Source: Zea mays (lineage: Eukaryota; Streptophyta; Magnoliopsida; Poales; Poaceae). From it: a DNA stretch of 64,000 nucleotides. The notes beneath the pieces were generated by a model that saw only the letters and a program-made list of their open reading frames with translations, did not search any database and was not told the origin of the DNA. Each line of letters opens with the position of its first letter. The first letter of the stretch is position 1. The translations under genes were made by a program, and so were the position numbers. Of the stretch, positions 1 through 9,474 are shown piece by piece. The stretch is from the NCBI RefSeq assembly GCF_902167145.1, contig NC_050096.1, forward strand, positions 265,630,622 to 265,694,621, in the 5' to 3' direction.

Positions 1-293
1 TAGAAATCAAGGAGGCCGCGGAAAAAGGGAGAGATGGGAAGGCCAAGGCCGCGGAGAAGAAAAGGGGCGTAAACAACAGACTCGTGGGTATCTTCTGTCG
101 GAACAGTAAACCCATGACAAATCTGCCAAGAACAGAGTTCCCGCGGAGGAAGAACCCCGATGGATACGAGATGAAGAAGTTCAGTTTCAGAAATGACGGA
201 CATATGGTTACCTGCGAAAGGCAACTGGCTGTTGGGGTCGATTGGAGGAATCACCACAGCAGACGAGCTCGCGGTCTTCCTCTTGGGTGCCAT
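1..293 (-). CDS. N-terminal 97 codons of the antisense gene of TE-A (gypsy-type transposon domain)
   Basis: Reading leftwards from the ATG at 293-291 the frame is open for 97 codons to the window edge. The product starts MAPKRKTASSS, a short basic/serine stretch, then PPIDPNSQLPF and PFLLRGLGLPISPFFRGLLDF. The equivalent in TE-C starts at 30626. The sequence resembles the conserved plant domain annotated as 'putative gypsy type transposon' (PF04195, from memory). Compared codon by codon with TE-C it has 31 synonymous and 10 amino-acid-changing codons (87 of 97 residues identical). That strongly supports a translated protein on this strand. Its role is unknown. It runs opposite to gag-pol, so it needs its own promoter; a candidate lies at 2003-2010. 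Confidence 0.75.
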   Translation of the reverse strand, partial: MAPKRKTASSSAVVIPPIDPNSQLPFAGNHMSVISETELLHLVSIGVLPPRELCSWQICHGFTVPTEDTHESVVYAPFLLRGLGLPISPFFRGLLDF

Positions 294-439
294 CTCGATT
301 CTACCAGCGAGCAGAGTGGGAGGCGAATGGCAGAGAGGATTTGGAAGCGGGAAAGCAAGAACTAGGGCACGGAAAGCAAAGGCGGCTAAAAGCGCAGCTC
401 TTATGGGATATTCTCGAGCCAGATACCGTTTCAAAAAGT

Positions 440-1160
440 GCCCAGTCATCACCTGGCGGCTATTTCCAAAACCCCATCATGCCACGTGGAAACCCGACAG
501 TTATCTCCAGAACACCGGTGCGCCAGCTCATCACTCGGCCATCGCCCTCAAAGTGGCTCGCGCGGCCTGCTATCACTCGGCGTTGCCTCCAAAACGTCGA
601 TTTCGTGTTCAGTCGCCCGGCATTACCTCTAAAAATGCCAACGTCGCCTTCCAGTCGGTCGGCGTTGCCTCCAAGACGCTGAATATAGTGTTCAGTCGCT
701 CGGCGTTGCCTCTAAAACGCTGATATCGCGATCAGTTGCTCGGCATTACCTCTAAAATGCTGACGTCGTTTTCCAATCACTCGGTGTTGCTTCTAAAACG
801 CCGAATATAGTGTTCAGTCGCTCGGCGTTGCCTCTAAAACGCTGATATCGCGATCAGTTGCTCGGCATTACCTCTAAAAAATGCTGATGTCGTTTTCCAA
901 TCACTCGGCGTTGCTTCTAAAACGCTGATATAGTGTTCAGTCGCTCGGTGTTGCCTCTAAAACGCCGACATCGCCTTTCAGTCGCTCGGTATTACCTCTA
1001 AAACGCCGACATCGCCTTTCAGTCGCTCGGCATTACCTCTAAAATGCCGACGTCGCTTTCCAATCACTCGGCGTTGCCTCTAAAACACTGATACAGTCTT
1101 CAGTCGCTCGGTGTTACCTCTAAAACACCGACACCGCCTACAAGTTACTCGGCAGCTATT
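440..1160 (+). repeat. Degenerate 41-bp tandem array in TE-A
   Basis: About 17 degenerate units read CAGTCGCTCGG-(C/T)(A/G)TT(G/A)CCTCTAAAA-(C/T)GC(C/T)GA and so on. The period is 41 bp where regular (for example 980-1140). A shorter, more decayed version is at 30775-31260 in TE-C. Plus-strand frames through it are shadows. The array lies between the antisense acidic frame and the antisense ATG at 293, that is, in the leader region of the antisense gene. Confidence 0.85.
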
Positions 1161-1315
1161 TCAGGAAGCATCAGTTTGATCCCCAAGTTATTCAACCACT
1201 GTCTCAAAGGAATCAGTTTTACAAACAAGCAAGACGAGTTATCAAGGAGAAGCCAACGTCATTCTTTCATTAAAAAGGGAAGATAACAAACTTACAAATC
1301 AACTCTTTACGAGTT

Positions 1316-1436
1316 GATACTTCCCTGCTATTACTACATTACATTACTACTACTACTACATTATTCTAACTATACTACTACTACGCTATACTACTCTACA
1401 TTACTACTACATTATTCTAACTATACTATACTAATA
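1316..1436 (+). repeat. TAC/ACT-rich simple repeat
   Basis: Runs of TACTAC and CTACATTACTAC form a low-complexity tract just beyond the 3' end of the antisense acidic frame. The same tract is present in TE-C near 31420-31505. No coding meaning is assigned. Confidence 0.8.
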
Positions 1437-1455
1437 TCTGAAAGACCAGTGGCAT

Positions 1456-1921
1456 CTAGCCACTGGCCCTGTTCCTGCCGCCGCCGCCGCCGCCCCTGGT
1501 GCTGCCCCTGCTGCTGCCGCCCCGGTTGCTGCCCCTGCTGCCACCGCCGTCACCGCCTTTGCTGCCGCCGCCGCTGCCCCTGCCGCTGCCGCTGCCGTCG
1601 TCGTCACCGTCGTCATCGTCGTCGTCGTCGCCGTCGTCGTCGTCCTCGTCCTCGCCGCCGTCGTCCGAGTCCTCCTCATCCGAGGAGTACTCCGACTCAT
1701 CCGAGCCCTCGAGCCCGGAGCGCTCGACGGCCCGGATGTACGTCCAGACCTCCGTCGCAAGCCCCTGGGAGTCGTCTGAGTCGTCAGACGACTCACGCAG
1801 GGGGGACGGGAGCCGGAGACCCCTCAGACTCAGAGGAGAACTCCTCCTCTGAGTACTCCGAGTCACCAAACTCCTCCGATGGAGGAGTTGGCTCACGCTT
1901 GCGCTTGTTGTTCTTGCCCAT
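1456..1921 (-). pseudogene. Antisense acidic/basic frame of TE-A, frameshifted
   Basis: Starts at the ATG at 1921-1919 with MGKNNKRKREPTPPSE, then a run of Glu/Asp/Ser/Tyr residues, and closes early at 1793. The rest of the similarity to TE-C continues in another frame (SSDDSDD, then EVWTYIRAVERSGLEG, then a long Asp/Gly/Ser run to 1456), so this copy carries a frameshift. Over the first 34 codons TE-A and TE-C differ at six synonymous sites and one replacement site. The highly acidic tail with a basic start suggests a nucleic-acid or chromatin-associated protein, or a low-complexity leader exon; this is inference. GC-rich frames on the other strand (1314-1979) are shadows. Confidence 0.5.
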
Positions 1922-2002
1922 GGTGGAAGCAGAAGGGAGAGAAGAGAGGGAAGCAGCAGAGAACAGCGAAGAGATGTGAAAAAGCCAGAGAGACAACGAT
2001 GT

Positions 2003-2010
2003 TATTTATA
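2003..2010 (-). promoter_or_regulatory. TATA box for the antisense unit of TE-A
   Basis: On the minus strand the bases read TATAAATA, about 80 bp upstream of the antisense ATG at 1921. The same box is at the same distance in TE-C (32021-32028), which makes chance unlikely. Confidence 0.5.
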
Positions 2011-2617
2011 GAAGGAGAAGGCAACTGCTCATCTCCAACCGCGGTCACTGAACAGTCGCAAAGCATTCAATAAGCACTTCAACCCGTCTGAAGACACGTC
2101 AGGTGGCTGACGCCGTTTCACGCAACACTACACCCATTGGGACTCCAGTCAACAGCGCGGAGGATATGATTACACTCGCCGTCACATCACATTACTACTC
2201 AGAAGCAGCCGGCTAAAACACTCAGCGTACCAAGCCGTCCCTTGCCCACACCCATTGGGGGGGGACGCCCAGGAATTATCAGTATATTTTTCAAAACGGT
2301 CACATCTGTGCAGGGCACGCAGTGAATACCTCAAGACAAAAATGAGATATCAGTAAGGATCAGAGGAAAGCCAAATATAGCCAGCGAAGTACAAAATATG
2401 GCCAACGGAAGCGATGTGAAAACTAGACAGAGAACGTCCATCAGATGTCCAATCAGTCGCAGTGCAAATAAATTGCACTACCCAGCAAGATATGGATGGA
2501 TTGCGAACTCGGCTGCTAAAGACAAAATATATGCTGACCTCTGAAGCATAATATTGATGACATAGTGCGGATGACATCATGCCGATTTTTTTCAGCAAAA
2601 AGACACAAAAGGAAGAC

Positions 2618-2696
2618 CTTCGAGTGGATTATCCTCAAAAATCCACTTGAAGCTCGGGGGCTACACCCATTGGGTGCACCTCCGGTGCACCCCATG
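2618..2696 (+). other. Hairpin plus polypurine-like module 1 of TE-A
   Basis: Stem arms CTTCGAGTGGAT (2618-2629) and ATCCACTTGAAG (2641-2652) are followed at once by the purine-rich AGCTCGGGGGCT. A second inverted repeat follows, CATTGGGTGCACC (2668-2680), loop TCC, then GGTGCACCCCATG, with one mismatch. The module is repeated at 2814-2893. Confidence 0.7.
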
Positions 2697-2813
2697 AATC
2701 ATCATTCCAAGCCAAGATAGTGCCGACTCCTAACGCATGGGACAAGATTAAAGACAAATCTAGCACTCAACCGAAATGCAGGAGTAAAAATGGGAATAAT
2801 TTTTGGTGAAGAC

Positions 2814-2893
2814 CTTCGAGTAGATTATTTTCTAAAAATCTACTCGAAGCTCGGGGGCTACACCCATTGGGTGCACCTCCGGTGCACCCAATG
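2814..2893 (+). other. Hairpin plus polypurine-like module 2 of TE-A
   Basis: Stem arms CTTCGAGTAGAT (2814-2825) and ATCTACTCGAAG (2838-2849) carry a paired change relative to module 1 (G-C to A-T). The purine-rich AGCTCGGGGGCT follows, then a perfect 13-bp inverted repeat CATTGGGTGCACC / GGTGCACCCAATG with loop TCC (2865-2893). Confidence 0.75.
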
Positions 2894-3062
2894 AAGATTA
2901 GGGTCCTGCAAAGCGAAATGCTGACCTCTAAGGCACGGGTACGAAATAAAGCTTCGGTTTGAGAAGGATCAAAAGCAGGGGGAAATAGCAAGAAGTCGTT
3001 CTCTTCAAATCACCTGCAAGCTGGACCTGGGATCTTTGGGCTGATTACTTCTAAATTAACCC

Positions 3063-3076
3063 AAAGATCGGGGGCT
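3063..3076 (+). promoter_or_regulatory. Polypurine tract of TE-A
   Basis: AAAGATCGGGGGCT abuts the first base of the 3' LTR. This is the expected place for the plus-strand DNA primer. Confidence 0.75.
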
Positions 3077-3705
3077 TGTGGGGGACAGATATCCCCCGGG
3101 TCCACTAAAAGAGTAAAAGACCTCACGAAAGGCTCAAGGGCCCAATAAATCGTGAGGCCATTCTTTCGTGGGCCTGGGGAAGAATAATCAGCAGAGCAGA
3201 TTGACACGAGCCCGGATCGGTGTAGACCTGGACGGTCCACAATGTCGAGCGAACGATCGCAACAGAGATCCGACTTTCCCGCGCTGGAGCCCTCATGCAA
3301 CGGAGCCACGCGGGGATAGGTCGGCAGAATCATAGGGAGATAGACTCGAGTAGTTCACTATTTTTTAGGCGCACGTTGCTATCATATCCACATGTATTGC
3401 TCCACGGTTGAATATATAAGGCCTAGGGGGCACCCCTTCAAATCGATCGACCCTATTACTTAGCCATCCACATCAACTCTCTGTATTCTCAATCCAGAGA
3501 GCTCTCTTGTAACCACATTCACCAAGCATACTCACCAGGACGTAGGGTGTTACGCATCTCTAAGCGGCCCGAACCTGTAAACCCTGTCTACTGTTCCTCG
3601 TGCAATCGGCACGAACCATTTTGCTACAGTTGTCGACACCATCCTACTCCTAAAAACACCTTGAGGGGCAACCCCGGGTGTGCGGTCGGACCCAAAACAC
3701 CAACA
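3077..3705 (+). repeat. 3' LTR of TE-A
   Basis: 629 bp, starting TGTGGGGGACAGATATCCCC and ending CACCAACA. It is collinear with the LTRs of TE-C (19448-20059). TATATAAG at 3413-3420 is the likely TATA box. The start contains a small inverted repeat (GGGGGACAGATATCCCCC). Confidence 0.9.
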
Positions 3706-4057
3706 GTTCCAGCCCTGTAGAACTTGTCTTCCAGGCGCCGAACTTCGTCGCAGTCGGCCTCCATCTTCCGGTCGCGACAGTGGGAGTTCTTCATGACTTG
3801 GTCAATGACAAGCTGCGAGTCGCCACGAGTGTCGAGGCGCCGAACCCCTAGCTCGACGGCGATGCGCAGCCCATTAACCAAAGCCTCATACTCGGCCACG
3901 TTGTTTGACGCCGGAAAATGGAGGCGTATCACGTAGCGAAGATGCCTTCCGAGGGGTGAAACGAAGAGCAAGCGAGCGCCTGCTCCGGTTTTCATGAGCG
4001 ACCCGTCGAAGTACATGGTCCAAAGTTCGGCCCGGATCGGAGCTGTTGGCAATTGGG
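3706..4057 (-). pseudogene. RNase H fragment of TE-D pol
   Basis: The RNase H hallmarks are visible: WTMYFDGS (first catalytic Asp), a conserved ASNNVAEYEAL block with the catalytic Glu, and RGDSQLV (third acidic residue). The frame is cut at the RRLEDKF block by insertion of TE-A at 3706. A frame break separates it from the RT piece at about 4060. The enzyme would degrade the RNA of the RNA-DNA hybrid in reverse transcription. Confidence 0.75.
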
Positions 4058-4064
4058 TGTCAAC

Positions 4065-4990
4065 CTATTCAGCCAGGGAGTCTACCAAGACTTGAGATTT
4101 TATGGCCTTCCGAGGGGTGAATGAGAGTGTTTCGCCCATGAGCTCCACTGCCCACTTTACTATCCTACCCGAGGCCTCTCGACACTGGATGATCTCCCCT
4201 AGGGGGAAGGATGACACCACAGTCACCGCATGAGACTCGAAGTAATGTCGCAATTTTAGCCGCGTTAGAATTACCGCGTACAGTAGCTTGAATGTCGTCT
4301 CAAGATTGAGTTTCACGCCTTTTGCTCTCAGACACTTGAATGTCGTCTCAAGGTCAGAGAGGAGGTCGGAGGCTTTCCTCGTCTTGACAACGATGTCATC
4401 GACGTAAGCCTCGACCGTTCGGCCGATGTGTTCTCCGAACACGTGGTTCATGCACCTTTGGTATGTTGCACCTGCATGCTTCAAGCCAAATGACACAGTA
4501 GTATAACAGTACATGCCAAAAGGTGTGATGAAAGAAGTCGTGAGCTGGTCGGACTCTTTCATCTTGATTTGGTGATAACCTGAATAGGCGTCGAGGAATG
4601 AGAGGGTTTCGCACCCAGCAGTGGAGTCCACAATTTGATCGATGCGAGGCAGAGGGTAGGGAACCTTCGGACATGCTTTATTCAACCTGGTGTAGTCGAC
4701 GCACATCCTCCATTTCCCACCTTTCTTTTTCACAAGCACAGGGCTAGCTAACCATTCAGAATGGAATACCTCTTTGATGAACCCTGCGGCCATTAGCTTG
4801 TGGATCTCCTCGCCTATGGCTCTGCGCTTTTCTTCGTCGAAACAGCGCAGATGCTGCTTCACGGGTCGGGCTCCAGCTCGGATATCCAGCGAGTGCTCGG
4901 CGACATCCCTCGGTATGCCCGACATGTCCGAGAGACTCCACGCAAAAATTTTGGCATTTGCGCGGAGAAAGTCGACGAGTACTGCTTCCT
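4065..4990 (-). pseudogene. Reverse transcriptase fragment of TE-D with internal deletion
   Basis: Contains MSGIPRDVAEHSLDI, the fingers block VLVKKKGGKWRMCVDYTRLN, FLDAYSGYHQI (first catalytic Asp) and the YVDD box in EAYVDDIVVKT. After GVKLN the frame jumps to LLYAVILTRLKLRHYFE, so the end of the palm/thumb and the connection are missing. In TE-C that interval measures about 0.5 kb (about 23630-24135). The junction carries an 18-bp repeat (4287-4304 and 4335-4352). A frameshift near 5000 separates it from the protease frame. Confidence 0.8.
4287..4352. repeat. 18-bp direct repeat at the TE-D deletion junction
   Basis: CTTGAATGTCGTCTCAAG occurs at 4287-4304 and again at 4335-4352. The second copy is in its proper RT context. 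The first sits exactly where about 0.5 kb of RT has been lost. This looks like templated filler from error-prone end joining. Confidence 0.75.
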
Positions 4991-5872
4991 ATTTGGGGGC
5001 CGAGCTCGAAGCCGATCCGGACCTTCTTGTCAGCGTCATTGCTGGGGTCGAGAGGGACGGACTTAACCACCTCGGCCTGTTCGAAGTTGCCGGCATGGCG
5101 CTTCGCATCAGGCACCTCCTTGGAGAGGCACTCTAGGTCGGCGATGAGGGCCTCGGACTCGGCGATGACCTCGACGTACTCCACGCATTCCACGTCGCAT
5201 TCGTACGCGTGGCGGTATGTGGATCCGATTGTGATGACTCCGTTGGGGCCTGGCATCTTAAGCTTGAGGTACGTGTAGTTGGGGACGGCCATGAACTTGG
5301 CGTAGCATGGCCTTCCCAACACCGCGTGGTAGGTCCCTCGGAACCCGACCACCTCGAACGTGAAGGTTTCCTTTCGGAAGTTGGAGGGAGTTCTGAAGCA
5401 GACGGGCAAATCGTGTTGTCCAAGGGGCAGGACGCGCTTTCCGGGGATGATCCCATGAAAGGGCGCCGCACCTACCCGGATCGTGGACAGATCGATCCCC
5501 AAGAGCCCGAGGGTCTCGGCGTAGATGATGTTGAGGCTGCTGCCTCCGTCCATGAGGACCTTGGTGAGTCTGGCTTTGCCGATGACGGGGTCGACAACGA
5601 GCGGGTACCTTCCTGGGCTCGGCACGCAGTCGGGGTGGTCGCCTTGGTCGAAGGTGATGGGCTTGTCGGACCAGTCTAGATAGACTGGCGCCGCCACCTT
5701 CACCGAGCAGACCTCCCGGCGCTCCTGCTTGCGGTGCCGAGCCGAGGTGTTTGCCACTTGCCCACCGTAGATCATAAAGCAGCTGTGGACCCCAGGGAAC
5801 TCCTCTTCCTTGTCGCCCTCCTTCTTGTTGTTGCCTAGGTCCTTGCCACCTTCCGCCGAGACCCTGGTGTAG
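4990..5872 (-). pseudogene. Aspartic protease region and gag end of TE-D
   Basis: The open frame from about 5775 reads leftwards with a retroviral-type aspartic protease: KVLMDGGSSLNIIYAETL, where the usual catalytic D-S/T-G has the form D-G-G as in the TE-C relative, then LGRPCYAKFMAVPNYTYLKLKMPGPNGVI. Upstream of 5775 are acidic/basic Gag residues that stop abruptly at 5872, where TE-B's LTR fragment begins. The protease would cut the Gag-Pol polyprotein inside virus-like particles. Confidence 0.75.
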
Positions 5873-7124
5873 TACGGAGTCCGAGTGTCAAGGAGATGTG
5901 GACACTCGTGATTTAGTTAGGTCTTTTATTCTATTTTAGTCGTACTATAAAGAGGGGTTGTCGATGAGTAGTTTGACCAAGAGAGTTCTAGTGTAGTGTT
6001 GGTGCACAATCACACTCACATTCAGTGCTAGGTGTCACTCTAGAACTCACTCACAAGTTAGAACGAAAAACGATTTGAAAATCAGCTAAAAAACAAGAGG
6101 TAGGGTTTCTGGCCCTGGGGCACCGGACTGTCCGGTGCACCATCTGCCAGGTGGGCCAGGCTGGCCCAGGGGAAGGTCTCCCCCGGGCAGCAAAACCCGA
6201 GCGCACAAGTTTTTTGAAGTGAATTATAGTGGCGCACCGGACAGTGCACCGGACAGTGACTGTTCACTGTCCAGTGTGCCATGAGTCCAACGGCTAACTG
6301 TCAGAACTAGCCGTTGGAAACGACCGTTGGCGCACCGGTGGCGCACCGGTGGCGCACCGGACTGTCCGGTGCGCCCGTGCGCAGTGAAATGCCTGTAACG
6401 GCTAGTTGGTGGATGAGGGCTATTTATACCCCCTCCACCCACCATATTCAACGTCTTGCACCCCACATTTATTCCAGCACATTGCTAGAGCATTGCAAGC
6501 ACCAAAAGCCTAGTGAGGAGATTAGAGAATCTTAATCCCGCATTTGTTCCTCATTAGCGCTAGCGAGAGCCACCTAGAGCACACACCACTTGCATTAGGC
6601 TTCTCTTGGTCAAGCGAAAGTCTACGGCTTGTTACTCTTGGTGATCGGCATCACCTAGACGGCTTGGTGGCGTTGGGAGCTCGGTGATCACTATGAAGAT
6701 CTTGTTGGTGACCCGACTCAAGTTTGTAAGCGGTCTCAAGGGATCCACCGCGCCGGAGTGGCAAAGGATCATCTCGTAGTGAGCACTTGGTTCTTGCGAG
6801 GACTAAGGGGGAGCTATACCCTTGCGCGGGTGCTCCAATGAGGACTAGTGGAGAGTGCCGACTCTTTGATACCTCAGGAAAAATTGGAGGAGTCTTCTAA
6901 ACCTTGCTTTACATTCCGCACTTAATTCAAGCACTTTACATTGTGTATTTGTTTAGCAAGTATTTGAAGTATTGTCTTAGCACTATTGTATTTCTAGTAT
7001 TATTATCTTAGTGCTAGTTGTTGGGGTGAAGTTGGGCTCTTGCTTAGCTCTTGCTTAGTTTTTAATTAGTGTTATTTTTAGAAAAGCCCAATTCACCCCC
7101 CTCTTGGGCATCGTGATCCTTTCA
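5873..7124 (+). repeat. 5' LTR of TE-B, first ~193 bp missing
   Basis: Homology to the 3' LTR begins at 5873, matching 17148, so the first 193 bp of the LTR are absent. It ends GATCCTTTCA. TATTTATA at 6421-6428 is a plausible TATA box. Palindromic CACCGGACTGTCCGGTG sites lie near 6117 and 6355. Confidence 0.9.
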
Positions 7125-7126
7125 AT

Positions 7127-7138
7127 TGGTATCAGAGC
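7127..7138 (+). promoter_or_regulatory. Primer-binding site of TE-B
   Basis: TGGTATCAGAGC follows the LTR after AT. It is complementary to the 3' end of plant initiator methionine tRNA. Confidence 0.9.
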
Positions 7139-7177
7139 CTTGTTGCTCTTAGATTAGCTTAACCGCTGAGAGTTACG

Positions 7178-9457
7178 ATGTCCAGTGGGGATGGACCTCC
7201 TCCCGTTTTTGATGGTGACGATTTTCCTTATTGGAAAAATTCGTATGGAAGCATATTTAGAGGCTATAGACATTGGTGTCTATAAGGCGCCACACAAGGA
7301 TTCCCCGAACCTAGAAATCGCACAAATCTTGTAGGTGATGAGTTTAATTATGAGAAATGGAATGCTAAGGCCAAAAACACCCTTTTTAGAGGCCTTTGCA
7401 AAGATGTGTTCAATAGAGTAAGAAATCATAAAAATGCTCATGATTTGTGGATGGACATTTGTGCTCTACATGAAGGAACTAGAAGTGAGCGTGAGGAGAG
7501 ATATCACATAGCCATGAGAAAGTTAAATTCTTTTGAAATGCTTGCTAATGAAAATGTCAATGCCATGTACTCACGTCTCAATATTCTTGTAGAGGAAGTT
7601 AATGGATTGGGGCTTACTCAAATCTCACAACCGGATGTTGTGAGGAAGATTCTTAGTGTCCTCCCAATAGACAAATATGGACACATTGTCACTGTGCTAC
7701 ATCAAATGGATTTTTTAGTTACCACACCTACACAGATTTTGGGAAAGATCAATGCTCATGAGATGTACATGCACATCAACGACAAAGAAGAGTCATCTTC
7801 CAAAAGAAAGGATTTGGCTCTCAAAGCTAATCAAGAAAGAGAAGGAAAAGCAAAAATACAAGTTGAGGAAGAATCCTCAAGTGATGATGACCTTGATGCT
7901 AACATTGCCTTGATGGTAAGGAAGACCACCAAGATGTTGAAGAAGCTCAACAGAGAAGGCATCAAATTTGATTCAAGAAAGAAGAAATTCTTTTCCAACA
8001 AAAGAAAGCCCATTTCTGAGATGGATTGCTACAACTGTGGTGAGCTCGGTCATCTTGCTCATCAATGTAACAAGCCCAAGAAGAACAAGTTCAAGGGCAA
8101 AAAAGAAGATGACAGCGATGATGAAAAGAAGGAAAAGAAATTCTTCAAGAGGAAGGATGGGAAGCAAAAGAGGTTCCACAAGAAGAAGAATGGAAAGGCA
8201 TATATTGTTGGTGACTGGCTCACTGATATTGAGTCATCAAGTGGATCTTCTTCAAGTGAAGAAGAGAATGATGAAAAAGTTGCCGCCATCGCCGGGGACT
8301 TCTCTTCACCACCACCATCGCCATCATCGACTTCTCACCTATGCCTCATGGCTAGGGGTGAACGGAAGGTACAAAATGATATTGATATTACTGATGATAG
8401 TGATAGTGATGAGGAATTTGCTTCACCTTCATATGATGAGCTAGCTGACTTGCTTAAAGAATATACTCAAATCATTAGAAAGTCAAAAGCTAAATGTGAT
8501 AGGTTGAAAAATGAAAATGAATCTTTAAATGCCAAATATGACATAGTTATGAAAGCTAGTGATGAAATGAAAGAAGAAAATAAAACTATGTCATCAACTG
8601 TAAATGAGCTCACAACCTCCCTAAAAGATGCTAAGGATAAATGTGACAAGCTAAATTAAGCTAATAGGGAGTTGCAAGATAGACTAGTAAAAATCAAGGA
8701 AGACTATACTCAGATTAAATTTGATCATGATAATCTTCTTGTTGAAAATGAAATTTTATCTTGCAAAACACATGAGGCTATTAACCCTGTTGTTAAGATT
8801 GATGTAGCAACCTCATGTGATGATTTGAGTCAAGGAGAGCAAACTAGCCTACATGCTGAATTGACTGAAAAAGTTGAAGTCTTGACTCTAGACAACCAAA
8901 AATTGAAGAGATACTTGACTGATGCAACTACTAGAGGAAAGGTTGTTATTGAGAACAATGATTTCAACAATGAGTTGGCAGTGGATAATGAAAGGCTTAA
9001 AAATGAGGTCAAGAAACTTAAGAATGAAAATGAACATCTTGCAACAAGTGTGCAAAAGTTCAACAAAGGCCAATACCTCCAAAATGAGTTGCTTATGAAC
9101 ACTGTCATGAAAAACAACAAGAGTGGTATTGGATACAATGCTTTTGTGCAAAAGAAAGCTACTACTCAATACAAGCCTAAGCAGACTCACAAGCCTATCA
9201 AATGCTTTGAGTGTGGAAATGAAGGTCATTTTGCCCACAACTGCAAAGCCAAACCACCAACTCCCTTGCCTAAGCATTCAAGACCATTTGCTTTCAATGC
9301 TCATTATGTTCTAAGAAAGGTTGCAAATGGAAAGGTCAAAGTTACATTCCTAGGTCCACCAAACAAGAGTAGGCCTAGACAAATCTGGGTTGCAAAGTCC
9401 TTGATTGAGAGAGTCACTAGTCCTATGCAATATAGGGCCCTCAAAACTCAAGCTTGA
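7178..9457 (+). pseudogene. gag of TE-B, broken
   Basis: Gag builds the virus-like particle. The ATG at 7178 opens a frame starting MSSGDGPPPVFDGDDFPYW; an extra A near 7234-7239 shifts it. The main frame resumes and runs 7406-8656 with the UBN2-type Gag core (HDLWMDICALHEGTRSE) and a CCHC knuckle CYNCGELGHLAHQC near 8029. It then stops at TAA 8657-8659 and reopens in the same frame to TGA 9455-9457. That second stretch is coiled-coil rich and ends with another knuckle, CFECGNEGHFAHNC near 9203. The internal TAA reads like a C-to-T change in CAA. Two zinc knuckles in a long Gag is notable. Confidence 0.85.
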
Positions 9458-9474
9458 TTTGTCTATGGATGTAG

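Larger units (their letters stand above)
1..3705 (+). mobile_element. TE-A: 3' part of a Ty3/Gypsy element (same family as TE-C)
   Basis: The window opens inside this element. Bases 1-3076 are collinear with 30334-33146 of TE-C: antisense gene start, 41-bp repeat array, antisense acidic frame, hairpin modules, polypurine tract. They lead into a 3' LTR at 3077-3705. The 5' LTR, gag and pol lie left of the window. It sits inside the RNase H region of minus-strand TE-D; the right target-site copy should be GTTCC at 3706-3710, but the left copy is out of view. The extra antisense gene between pol and the 3' LTR fits the Tat lineage of plant Gypsy elements (family knowledge). The exact maize family name is not assigned. 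Confidence 0.9.
3706..5872 (-). mobile_element. TE-D, pol fragment (minus-strand Ty3/Gypsy)
   Basis: This is the middle of the outermost element, read right to left: gag end and protease, RT, and RNase H. It is cut on the left by TE-A and on the right by the truncated 5' LTR of TE-B. Its upstream pieces are 18412-19447 and 52639-54924. Primer site and Gag type match the same broad Gypsy group as TE-C, with different LTRs. Huck-like LTR features are noted at 53653-54924, but a name is not certain. Confidence 0.85.

Noticed and set aside
1314..1979. 221-aa plus-strand ORF rich in Arg/Cys/Pro
   Set aside because: Shadow of GC-rich sequence opposite the antisense acidic frame. The counterpart in TE-C is not conserved as protein on this strand.
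5209..5679. Plus-strand ORFs in 4774-5679
   Set aside because: Shadows of the minus-strand TE-D protease and RT.
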